DNA of 55,031 bases, from assembly GCF_020176795.1 (NCBI RefSeq), contig NZ_JAIUKE010000015.1, positions 1-55,031 on the forward strand. Direction: 5' to 3'. Positions 1-6,854 of the stretch are shown piece after piece; position 1 is the first letter of the stretch; each line of letters opens with the position of its first letter. Below the pieces are notes generated by a model. That model saw only the letters and a program-made list of their open reading frames with translations, was not told where the DNA came from and did not search any database. The translations under genes and the position numbers were made by a program. The stretch comes from Streptomyces sp. 8L (GTDB lineage Bacteria > Actinomycetota > Actinomycetes > Streptomycetales > Streptomycetaceae).

Positions 1-169
1 CGTTCCTACGGAACGCTAACGATGCCACCGCGCTTCGCGCGGTTGGTCGGCCTGCGGCCTCCCTTGACCGGTCACCTTCGGTGACCTACGGACCTTCGGT
101 CCGGGCCCGGCCTTCGGCCGGTCCTGCTAGCTGGCTACGAGGGACGGGCCCCGTTTCGGGGAAATCCCC
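1..169. repeat. Tandem terminal palindromes, putative telomere of a linear replicon
   Basis: Six perfect hairpins follow one another: 1-15 (6 bp stem, loop TAC), 28-42 (6 bp, TTC; extended by A27/T43), 49-59 (4 bp, TGC), 70-86 (7 bp, TTC), 89-103 (6 bp, TTC) and 107-121 (6 bp, TTC). Two overlapping weaker ones lie at 149-161 and 158-169. On the bottom strand the first six loops read GTA, GAA, GCA, GAA, GAA, GAA, each closed by C-G, which is the C(GNA)G triloop class known from folded 3' overhangs of Streptomyces telomeres. At a left end the bottom strand is the 3' overhang, so the orientation fits. The archetypal first palindrome (CCCGCGGAGCGGG) is absent. Whether base 1 is the physical end cannot be seen. 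Confidence 0.75.
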
Positions 170-179
170 TGGTCAGGCG

Positions 180-418
180 TGATTCTGACGGGGCGTCTCC
201 GTGGTCCTGGTGCTCGATGCCGGGGGCCGGCCTCTCTCCTCGCGTCCCTGCACCACTACATTATGTATCCGCCCAGCCTCCAAGACAACCCACCACGACA
301 CACCGAACTGACAGCCCACCACCGCAACACACCGACAACCACTCCCGACAATTGGTCTACACCACTAATTACCATAAACCCCCTCCTAACCCTGCATCAA
401 TTCCATGTCGGGTGGCTT
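180..418. other. Gene-free subtelomeric leader with strong C/A strand skew
   Basis: No credible gene is seen. From about 241 to 410 the top strand has only about 19 G in 170 bases by my count, while C and A dominate. This differs sharply from the balanced GC of the rest of the window. Its position just inside the palindromes suggests a replication-related asymmetry, but that is inference. Confidence 0.5.
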
Positions 419-935
419 TCACTTACGCTCGATATGGGCTACCCACGTGACGGCCTGAACCTTGCTGGGCACCTCTCCAATTTCCTGCGCGGCGGCGCGG
501 TAGCAGTCGGCGAGCAGGTTGTAGTGTCCGAGTGCGCCAAGCCCTCTTTCCCGCTGCCCATAGATCTCGCTTACCGCGATGTCGTGTGCGTGACGGTCAA
601 TCACAACTGCTTGCGGGTCTTCGGGGTTGGCGATGCACACGTAAAAGCATCCCGTTTTGATGTTCATGGGGAGAACTTCGGTGGGGTCGGTCCCGGCCAT
701 GATGCGGTTGGCTTTCGTGATCGCGTCGCGGACGTGCCTGCTTGCGGTGCCCTCCGTGAATGCCTTTCGTGCGAGCCTGCAATTCGGCCACCCGCCTCCG
801 GCGGACTGAGGGTGCCGGCGGCCATTTGTATGGTCGGCTGCGCTCCTTCGCGGGATCCTCAGCCTCATCACTACGACTGCGGTAAAGAGCGCCTATCCAG
901 TCAGAGTTGCGAGCAAAGCCGCCACGTCGACACAA
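419..935 (-). pseudogene. DUF7178-like protein, frameshifted relic
   Basis: The last 115 or so codons (419-780) read well in one frame: a stretch like NCRLARKAF, then KANRIMAG.DP..VLPM, then VIDRHAHDIA, and a closing LQAITWVA-like end (here VQAVTWVAH). This pattern resembles the DUF7178 family common on actinobacterial phages and plasmids. Upstream, matching sequence is split between frames (MAAGTLSP in one; ALYRSRSDEAED in another, up to about 935), and stop codons interrupt it, so at least two frameshifts are present. Function of the family is unknown. The family name is from memory; the reading as a decayed gene is fairly secure because the matching pieces change frame. Confidence 0.5.
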
Positions 936-1020
936 CTTCCGGCCGTCCCGGCGCGCTGCTCTTCATGCTGATGGCGGGACCGGACATCGGTGACTGCAAG
1001 CGGGAGAGGGCGACAGCCAG

Positions 1021-1230
1021 GTGCTGACCATCAACGTGGCCGTACTACTGGCCTTCATCGTCGTGATGCGACTGCGGCGGCGCACCCAAGCGCGTAGCCG
1101 GCTGGACGAGAAGATGACCGTGGTGATCGTCCTGGTCCTGGGAGTTCTCATCGCTCCCACGCCCTTCGGGCACAGTCTCGGGCAGGTGATCGGCCAACTG
1201 GCCAGCAGCATCACCCACGCCAACTCCTAA
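1021..1230 (+). CDS. Small two-helix membrane protein, unknown function
   Basis: A 69-residue protein starting at GTG 1021, with a purine-rich stretch (GGGAGAGG) about 10-17 bases upstream. Residues 4-17 and 32-52 are hydrophobic and are separated by an arginine-rich loop (RLRRRTQARSR), so it should be an integral membrane hairpin. I do not recognise a named family; similar tiny membrane proteins occur on Streptomyces plasmids. It is convergent with the Mrr-like gene and ends 44 bases before it. Confidence 0.5.
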   Translation: MLTINVAVLLAFIVVMRLRRRTQARSRLDEKMTVVIVLVLGVLIAPTPFGHSLGQVIGQLASSITHANS

Positions 1231-1273
1231 TCCGCCGGCGATGGGCAGACCGCTACTCGGCAAGCGGACCCCG

Positions 1274-1963
1274 TCAGGCTGTGGGGCGCCGCCTGGTGCC
1301 GCCGCCGCGGCCGTTGAGCGGGATCAGGGTTTCCAGGTGCGCGCCCTTGACCCAGGAGCCCAGTAGGTCGCGGTGGAGGGCCACGATGTCGTGGCGCAGC
1401 GCCAATCCGAGTGCGGCTTTGCTGAACGCTCGGCTGGTGGTGACGAACAGGGCGACATCGGCACCGTGCTCCAGGCGCGCCGTGCCGACGAACTTCTGCA
1501 TGTCCTCGGAAGGGACGCTCCGGTGCGGCGCGTACTTCTTGCACTGGACCACGAGCTTGCGGCCGTCAGCCAGGTAGCCGACCACGTCCGCGCCCAGGTC
1601 ACCGCTCTTACCGCTGACCGCGACCCTCGTGCAGCCGTCCCGCCGGCACAGGCCGGCGACGTACCGCTCGAAGTCCTGCCACGACAGACCATCGACCTCG
1701 GCCATCGACAGCTCATGCGCCCTGGCCTCCTCCTGAGTCCGCCACACGCGATCCTCGCCCACCGCGCGACGGTGCGCCCCAAGCAGCACCCAGCAGACCG
1801 CCGTCGCCACGGCAAGGCATAGCACGCCCACCAGCACGGGCCACACCGCAGCCCAATGCTCGACCAGAACCACGATGAGAATCACCACGACCGGCACAGT
1901 CCAGCCCTGGATCTGTCGACGCGTCCGCTTCTTCATGTGCCAAGGCCGTCGACGTCCCGCCAT
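1274..1963 (-). CDS. Membrane-anchored Mrr-like restriction endonuclease domain protein
   Basis: A 229-residue protein. Two adjacent hydrophobic segments near residues 20-58 (VPVVVILIVVLVEHW, then VWPVLVGVLCLAVATAVCWVLLG) are followed by a C-terminal PD-(D/E)XK nuclease domain of the Mrr_cat type. The domain shows L.W..FE.YVA, then GADVVGYL, then VVQCKKY, supplying the D and QxK catalytic residues, followed by a conserved F.T.A...HGADVALFVTT segment. ATG at 1961-1963 is chosen because GGGGGAG lies just upstream on the minus strand; an open frame continues 12 codons further without a ribosome site. The family usually cleaves modified or foreign DNA; the membrane anchor is common in the actinobacterial versions. 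Its exact substrate is unknown. No neighbouring methyltransferase is visible. Confidence 0.75.
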   Translation of the reverse strand: MAGRRRPWHMKKRTRRQIQGWTVPVVVILIVVLVEHWAAVWPVLVGVLCLAVATAVCWVLLGAHRRAVGEDRVWRTQEEARAHELSMAEVDGLSWQDFERYVAGLCRRDGCTRVAVSGKSGDLGADVVGYLADGRKLVVQCKKYAPHRSVPSEDMQKFVGTARLEHGADVALFVTTSRAFSKAALGLALRHDIVALHRDLLGSWVKGAHLETLIPLNGRGGGTRRRPTA

Positions 1964-2771
1964 CACTCCCCCACCCCAACCCGGTGCGCACCACAGCACG
2001 CCGTGCCCCGCGACGTGCAGTTCCGGATACTGAGGGTCGAGCGGCCCCGGGGGCGGCGACTTCCAGGGACGTGGCGAAAAAAGCGCCCAGGAATGGCCGT
2101 GATCAAGCAGGCACTAGGGATCGACGCCCGGCAGCCGCGGTGTGTCGCGAGGACGAACAGCCCCGCCCTCCCGCGGCCGCGCGCCGCCGGTGCCGTGCCG
2201 CGAAGACGTCCACGTCAGTGGTGTCGGCGCCCAAGGCATGGCGATCGATTCTCTGGAAGACCACTTTTGGGAGCCGCAGACCGGCTGTCCCGGCATCGAG
2301 GCAAAGAGCGGCCGGCTGCGATCGGGGGGTCCGGTGTCCAGCTGCAGCCCGGGCACTCAGGCGGGGGCCGCGGCGCCACGCGGAACGGGAGCGGACCGGA
2401 GCGCTTTGAGGCGCCGCCTCACGCCGAGCTCTCTCAGTCAGGAGACAACTTTCAGCTAAGCAGACGCAAAGTGGCTGTGGACAGCAATAAACATGAGCCG
2501 CAGGGTTCAAGTGCAGGTGGAGTATGTCGCTCCGCCTGGACAAACAGGGAGATTCCTTGTCAAGATCAAAGAACGCGTCCATGATTTCGATCGCCGTCAG
2601 TACCTTATTGACTCTGGTGATGGCCTCCTCATCCCGAGTGATCCACCACTCATTGGGGGACCGGTTACCGGTCGGGCGCCCCAGACAGCCGCCACCCAGA
2701 TGCGGTCCAACAGAAAAACCGAATCAACGAACAATTAACTGGGCGGCGCGCAAATAACAGACCCGGAGGGT
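1964..2771. other. About 800 bases without an intact gene
   Basis: Nothing intact is seen. A short open frame from ATG 2581 encodes a signal-peptide-like start (MISIAVSTLLTLVMASSS) that soon loses its sense. It could be the displaced 5' end of the following nuclease gene, which is in another frame. Base composition becomes more AT-rich from about 2450. Confidence 0.4.
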
Positions 2772-3443
2772 TTGTGCGACCTCACCGGGTCGATCGGAAG
2801 GGTGCTGTCGACCGTGAAGGTCTCTTTCGGCACCCCTGTGAGTGGGATACCGATCGTACCTCTGACGATGTCCAGCCCGGACGTTCGGAGTGACACGACG
2901 GCTACCGCGGGAACTATAGGATGCGTATTCTTGCAATACGTACCGACGATGGTCCTGACGCTCAATAACGCCGGAGTGGCGAACGTCGACTGGGGCATGG
3001 CAAACACAAGTAGCCACTGGGGCTGGGAGGGCGAGGGCTCTCCGCTCACCCGTCAAACCAACGACGCCGTAGCAAACGCCAACCGGGAGGCAATCTGCGA
3101 TGCAACAAAGGACGACCCGATCGGCCTCCCATCCATTCACGCTTTTACCGCAGATCCCGGAATCACCGATGACTCGTGCGATGAATATCCATTTGCGCAC
3201 GCTCATGAGAGCGGAGGCGAGAAGAGGTTGACTGGATTCGACTGCTCACAGATCGAACCAGTTCAAGTTGCCGGCGGGTGGCAGGTCAAGAACGTAAGCA
3301 ACGTGTCCTCGTCGAACAACTGCGTCATCGGTCACGTCCCGCTTCCCGAAAACCAGTCCGTCGGTGGCTCACTTACGGCCTTCTTCAGGGCAGCAAGAGT
3401 TGCAGAAGAAGATAAATTCTGGGTGGCAATCATAGCCCCATAA
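2772..3443 (+). pseudogene. NucA/NucB-type deoxyribonuclease domain protein, 5'-truncated
   Basis: The open frame (about 223 codons from TTG 2772) carries a C-terminal domain with SCDEYPFAHAHESGG, then a cysteine-containing loop, then ENQSVGGSLTAFF and a closing DKFWV. This matches the layout of the NucA/NucB secreted DNase domain (acidic DEYP motif followed by an N..GG..L..F segment). Middle residues such as GCVFLQYVPT and ANREAICD match what I recall of Streptomyces secreted members. A secreted enzyme should have a signal peptide, and none is in this frame. The purine run before TTG 2772 is almost adjacent to it, so this start is poor. I infer loss or frameshift of the 5' end. The next gene, convergent across a terminator, is a DUF6461 protein. 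Confidence 0.6.
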
Positions 3444-3455
3444 CGCATGTCACGA

Positions 3456-3496
3456 GCGTGGGCGCGCGCCCCGATAGCCGAGGCGGGCGCCCACGC
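3456..3496. terminator. Hairpin terminator between convergent genes
   Basis: A perfect 10 bp stem (GCGTGGGCGC at 3456-3465 with GCGCCCACGC at 3487-3496) follows the nuclease stop codon and is itself followed by TAAAAAA. It can serve the convergent gene from the other side. Confidence 0.7.
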
Positions 3497-3544
3497 CTGA
3501 GTAAAAAATGGGCCTCCTCCCGGCGATCCGTCACGAGATCGAGA

Positions 3545-4168
3545 CTAACCGGCCTCGGGCCCGAGGTTCAGTGCCGGTATTCGACCGGCCAACATCCCTT
3601 CCTGCCGTATATCGGGGAACGGGAAATATGTTTCTGGGTACGGTATTGCAACCCCGGTGAGAGACATAGAAAGTGCCAGGTTGACTGCGGAGTAATCTCT
3701 AGACTCACCGAAGAATCCGGCACGGCGCATGTTTGGCAAGTAAAGGTCCGGGGAGGCGCCCCTCGGTTCCTCTTTTCCCCTGACATCGCAATGAACAACA
3801 AGCCGTCCATTTTCCCATGCGTCAAAGTAGTAAAGTAAGCTTTCCACGACATTCGAGCTGCAAAATACCTTGGTTCCACGAGATGCCTGGCGGAGCCGCT
3901 CAGGAATGCTGGCATATACGCTTGTCGGTTCAAGGGCGAATGCCCAACTGCCAGACTTTCCAGCAATCACAATCGGAGCGGTGTCATAGTTTTCCGCATC
4001 CTCTAAATATATTTCCTGCATCGCCTCGTTATCGTCAGGCACGAAAAATGAATCCGGGTTGCAACCTAGGCGGCGCAGCAACTCATCCTTTTCGAGATTC
4101 TCCGCGATCGTGAGGCAATGACAACGAAAAATCCCGTAGATCCATTTCGGGTCGGTGGTCATCGCCAT
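3545..4168 (-). CDS. DUF6461-like protein, possible immunity protein
   Basis: A 207-residue soluble protein. It shows LTIAENLEKDELLRRLG near the start, SGSWAFALEPT in the middle, RLRQASRGTKVF, and a C-terminal LPNMRRAGF segment. This order (F..T...G...EVLRRLG, then G.W.F..E, then LS.GT..V) is what I recall of the Streptomyces DUF6461 family. ATG 4166-4168 is preferred because TTGGAG lies about 10 bases upstream; the frame stays open 26 codons further. Codon use is more AT-rich than in flanking genes, as is usual for toxin-immunity cargo. The family's function is not established; its position beside a secreted-type nuclease makes immunity plausible, but that is inference only. Confidence 0.6.
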   Translation of the reverse strand: MAMTTDPKWIYGIFRCHCLTIAENLEKDELLRRLGCNPDSFFVPDDNEAMQEIYLEDAENYDTAPIVIAGKSGSWAFALEPTSVYASIPERLRQASRGTKVFCSSNVVESLLYYFDAWENGRLVVHCDVRGKEEPRGASPDLYLPNMRRAGFFGESRDYSAVNLALSMSLTGVAIPYPETYFPFPDIRQEGMLAGRIPALNLGPEAG

Positions 4169-4519
4169 GCGGCATTTACTCCAAGTGTAAGAACTCGCCG
4201 ATATTAGGTGATTCGTCCGAATGCGCCAGTTCCACTGACTGATCACTGTAGTTCGATGATTCGCTGCATCGACAGACAGGGGTTACGCGAGAGTGACATC
4301 CTTCGTCGGCTCAGCCCACGACATCCTGGTCGTGATCGGGATCGCCTCACCGTCGATCAGATGCACAGACCGTACGCAGCCTCAGCGCGACGCAGCATGG
4401 CAGCGGACCTGGAAGACGCTACGGACGCGGTCGTACGGCGCCGTGGGGCGGGGGGCAGGGCCAAGCGGCAGCACAGGCGATGGCGAGACGGACCCAAAAT
4501 CGGCCACATCCCGTGGCCG
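4169..4519. other. Gene-free stretch with no recognisable content
   Basis: No gene is supported. Frames on both strands are open in places but have no ribosome site and no family signal. Confidence 0.4.
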
Positions 4520-4609
4520 AGAACTGAACCGGCACGCAGCGGACTTCGGTATCGGCCGGGTCGATGTGCGTGCGGCGGCCGCGTCGAGGCTGTCGCTGAT
4601 GATGCCCAC
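4520..4609 (-). pseudogene. Relic of an archetypal telomere terminal protein gene (tpg), N-terminus only
   Basis: From GTG 4607-4609 the minus strand encodes (V/M)GIISDSLDAAAARTS followed by TRPIPKSA. The MG-I-x-D-x-L-(D/E)-x-A opening and the TRPIPKSA signature are, from memory, the N-terminal hallmark of chromosomal Streptomyces Tpg. After about residue 28 the similarity stops (RFSSRPRDVAD), where Tpg should continue into its helix-turn-helix, so only the first ~30 codons survive. It is unlike the intact putative terminal protein at 6.2-6.9 kb, so two telomere systems have existed in this arm. Confidence 0.6.
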
Positions 4610-4769
4610 GAACGGGGCTCCCTTCGAGGAATCCGAGCATGATCGCCTGTGCGGGCCGTAGAGCGCCGATCTCCGCCCCGGGTGAGGAAAGCTTCAGGGC
4701 AGGTGATCGTCGGCGTACGGGGCGCACAGACGGCTTGGCGGGGGCGTGAGGACGATATCCCGCCCGCCG

Positions 4770-4960
4770 CTACCAGTTGGGTTCGTCCTCGGCGCTCATG
4801 TCGCGCAGCCGCGAGTACTGGAACTGGTGGGCAACCGTGACCGTGCACGTGGGCCCGTTGCGGTTCTTGCTCAGGATCAGGTCGCTCTCCCCGGAACGGG
4901 CGCTCTCGGGGGTGTAAGCGTCCTGGCGGTGCAGCAGGATGATCCCGCTCGCGTCCCACG
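4770..4960 (-). pseudogene. C-terminal fragment of a DnaB-like replicative helicase
   Basis: Read on the minus strand to the TAG at 4770-4772, the frame encodes ASGIILLHRQDAYTPES, then SGESDLILSKNRNGPT, then VTVAHQFQYSRLRDM. This matches the last ~60 residues of DnaB-type replicative helicases (HREDAY...RAGEADFIVAKHRNGPT...V.F...YSRF.DM). The RecA-fold core upstream is missing. Such helicase genes occur on Streptomyces linear plasmids, so the fragment hints at plasmid-derived sequence. It can only be a relic. Confidence 0.65.
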
Positions 4961-5169
4961 ATCGCCCGCCAGATCACCTCTGCTGCGGGCTGTACCAGTC
5001 CCCCGGGTCCGCGAGGACCCGCGCAGCTCCGGGGATCGGGGCGTAGGCCGGTGTCGTCATCAGGCAAGCACCGGACATCGCGGCCTCCCAGGCGGCGGGA
5101 AGCCTTTGTCCGGTCGTGGACCATAGCTGTCTCGGGCTGTGTTCCACGCTTCGGCTGGAGGGAGCGGAG

Positions 5170-5600
5170 GGAGCGGCTGCTGAACGGTGGCGCCGCAGCA
5201 GGCGTCGGCCGTGGTGCTGCAGCTGTCCGGGGCGGTTTCGGTGCTCTTGCCGAGGGTGTCGGCATCGTCCTTGACAGCGTAGACCTTCCAGAGCTCGCGG
5301 CCGGGGCCGTGGGCCCAGACCTTGTCCTGGAGGGCGTAGCAGCAGGAGGTGTCGATCTCCTCGAAAGTGGCCAGGCCGGCGTCCTTGAGCCGGTCGGTGG
5401 CCGCGGTGACGAGGCCGGTGGACTCCGCTTCGACGCCGAGGTGGTCGAGGCGGGTTTCCTGCCCGGGGTCGCCCTCGATCAGGACGGGCTTGAGGGGGTT
5501 GGGTGAGGGCGAAGTTCGCGTAGCCCTCGCGCCGCTTGGCCGGTGCGGTGCCGAACGGCTTCGGGTAGAAGGTGATCGACGCTTCGAGGTCTCATCGACA
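5170..5600 (-). pseudogene. CadI/ArsI-type metal-responsive dioxygenase relic, frameshifted
   Basis: Codons near 5600-5510 give ITFYPKPFGTAPAKRREGYANFAL. After a run of five G at 5494-5498 the match continues in another frame with KPVLIEGDPGQETRLDHLGVE, then GLATFEEIDTSCCYALQDKVW and LGKSTE. This is the vicinal-oxygen-chelate fold family of CadI/ArsI, which handles cadmium or organoarsenicals; the His of DHLG and the TSCC pair are visible. The first ~15 residues are missing and there is a frameshift, so the gene is dead. It lies head-to-head with arsR and acr3 remnants, forming a decayed arsenic-resistance cluster. Confidence 0.7.
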
Positions 5601-5722
5601 GCGAGCGGCGTGGCACCTGGGTCTCCTACCTGCTCGTCCCGGAGATGACCGACCGGCTCGCCGACATCCTGACGCGCCTCGCGGGCAAGGCCCTGCCCGA
5701 GTCGGCCGGAGGTGCCTCGTGA
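5576..5722 (+). pseudogene. C-terminal fragment of an ArsR-family repressor
   Basis: The plus strand reads LIDSERRGTWVSYLLVP, then EMTDRLADIL, to a stop at 5720-5722. This is the winged-helix wing and tail of ArsR/SmtB repressors (GLV..ERRGTWVYY.LVPE). The DNA-binding helix and start are missing, and the fragment's 5' end abuts the truncated 5' end of the CadI relic, suggesting one deletion removed the start of both genes. Confidence 0.6.
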
Positions 5723-5880
5723 GCGCATCCGCACCCGTCGGAGGCGGTCGGGGCGGCTGTCATTCCTCGACCGCTGTCTCGCCGTCTGAATCCTCGCCGC
5801 GATGGCCCTCGGGCTCGGCCTGGGCCGCCTCGCGCCGGGGTTGGGAGATGTCCGGCGAAGGTCGCCGTCGTGGCGGTGTC
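5719..5880 (+). pseudogene. N-terminal fragment of an ACR3-type arsenite efflux permease
   Basis: Directly overlapping the arsR stop (GTG 5719), one frame encodes RLSFLDRCLAV, then a TGA at 5787-5789, then ILAAMALGLGLGRLAPGLGD. ACR3 permeases begin LS.LDR.L..WI..AM..G...G...PG, so the TGA sits where tryptophan is usual: a TGG to TGA nonsense change. After about 5870 the frame degrades. This is a dead remnant of the efflux pump of the same ars operon. Confidence 0.6.
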
Positions 5881-6180
5881 CCTGCCGATCGCACTGACCA
5901 AGCGGTGGGCCACTCGCCAAGTTCCGACTCTCGCCGAAGACCTGGCAGCCAGACTCGACGAGGATCTGGCCATCAGCGCACGCCTGACGGGTCCCAGTAG
6001 CCAAGACGCACCGTAACCGATCACGGATTCTGTGCCAGGGCCGAACTCGTGAGCAGAGCCGCTGGGCGGTACGCGGCGCGCTGTGTGGCGCCGTGGGCCA
6101 TGCCCCGGAAGAAGGGGGCTCTGAGGGGCTTCTCGCGGCCTTTGCTGCGCCCCGGCGGCCTGCTGCGCCCTGGAGGGCGG
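5881..6180. other. Stretch of about 300 bases with no intact gene
   Basis: A short coding-like stretch at about 5890-5998 (RQVPTLAEDLAARLDEDLA) has no recognisable family or start. The rest is unassigned. Confidence 0.3.
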
Positions 6181-6221
6181 GAAGGCCCCCGGTGGCCTGG
6201 TGCGGCGTCCCGGGGGCCTTC
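6181..6221 (-). terminator. Terminator of the telomere-protein operon
   Basis: A perfect 12 bp stem, GAAGGCCCCCGG (6181-6192) with CCGGGGGCCTTC (6210-6221) and a 17-base loop, lies just 16 bases beyond the end of the putative terminal-protein gene. There is no T tract, which is usual in Streptomyces. Confidence 0.7.
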
Positions 6222-6236
6222 GGCGGGGTGTGTGGG

Positions 6237-6854
6237 TCAGGCTCCGATGCTGATGCTCGATACGTAGGCGTAGGCGGCGTACATGGAGTCCATGTCTTGG
6301 ATGACGTCGAGCCAGATGTCGTCCATGGTGTTGACGTCGCCGTCGGCGTAGGCGGCGACGACGTCGTCCCAGATGTAGCGGCCTTGGATGCTGCGGACCT
6401 GGTCGACGTTGTGGCGTGCGCGTCCGCCGGTGCCGGGGCCTGCCGAGTATCCGCCCAGGACGTGGGACTGGTCGACGGGGTAGATCTCGATGCGCCGGCC
6501 TTGGCCGTCGTTGTTGAGCAGGCGTACGAGGGCGCCGGAGCGGATCAGGTTCGCGCGGCGCCGTTCCTGGTATGCCTTCTCGACGGCGTCGCGTTTGGCC
6601 GCGCTGGGGTGTCCGCCGGCCTTCCAGGAGCGTAGTAGGCGGGGGCTGACGCCGTGTGTGCGGAGGGCTTCTTGCCCGGCGGGGCTGGAGAGGTAGCGCA
6701 GGCGGGCGTTGAGGCCGCGGGTGGTGGTGGCGGGTGAGGCGATGCCGCCTTCACGGACGATGCGGTCGACTTCGGCCATGAGGGCCTCGGCGCCCTTCTT
6801 GCCCTGGGCCCCGAATTGCTGCCATCCGGGCCACAGCTCGGATGCTCCGGCCAT
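6237..6854 (-). CDS. Putative telomere terminal protein (Tpg/Tpc-like, divergent)
   Basis: A 205-residue protein whose ATG overlaps the stop of the upstream Tap-like gene by one base (TAATG at 6852-6856), so it is translationally coupled. This matches the tap-tpg order and coupling in Streptomyces chromosomes. Residues 43-58 (TTTRGLNARLRYLSSP) and a helix-turn-helix at about 62-98 (HGVSPRLLRSWKAG, then a basic AYQERRRANLIR) resemble the Tpg DNA-binding half, where LGVS.RTV.RY..G..P precedes a basic segment. The C-terminus is acidic (DGDVNTMDDIWLDVIQDMD), as in Tpg. Length is close to Tpg's ~185. The linking residue that would bind the 5' DNA end cannot be named. It lacks the TRPIPKSA signature, so it is a non-archetypal type. 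Assignment rests on context plus moderate similarity. Confidence 0.65.
   Translation of the reverse strand: MAGASELWPGWQQFGAQGKKGAEALMAEVDRIVREGGIASPATTTRGLNARLRYLSSPAGQEALRTHGVSPRLLRSWKAGGHPSAAKRDAVEKAYQERRRANLIRSGALVRLLNNDGQGRRIEIYPVDQSHVLGGYSAGPGTGGRARHNVDQVRSIQGRYIWDDVVAAYADGDVNTMDDIWLDVIQDMDSMYAAYAYVSSISIGA

Noticed and set aside
1..169. Reading the palindromes as transcription terminators or as the archetypal telomere
   Set aside because: Six tandem hairpins with uniform GNA triloops and no gene upstream are not terminator-like, and the archetypal first palindrome and its order are missing.
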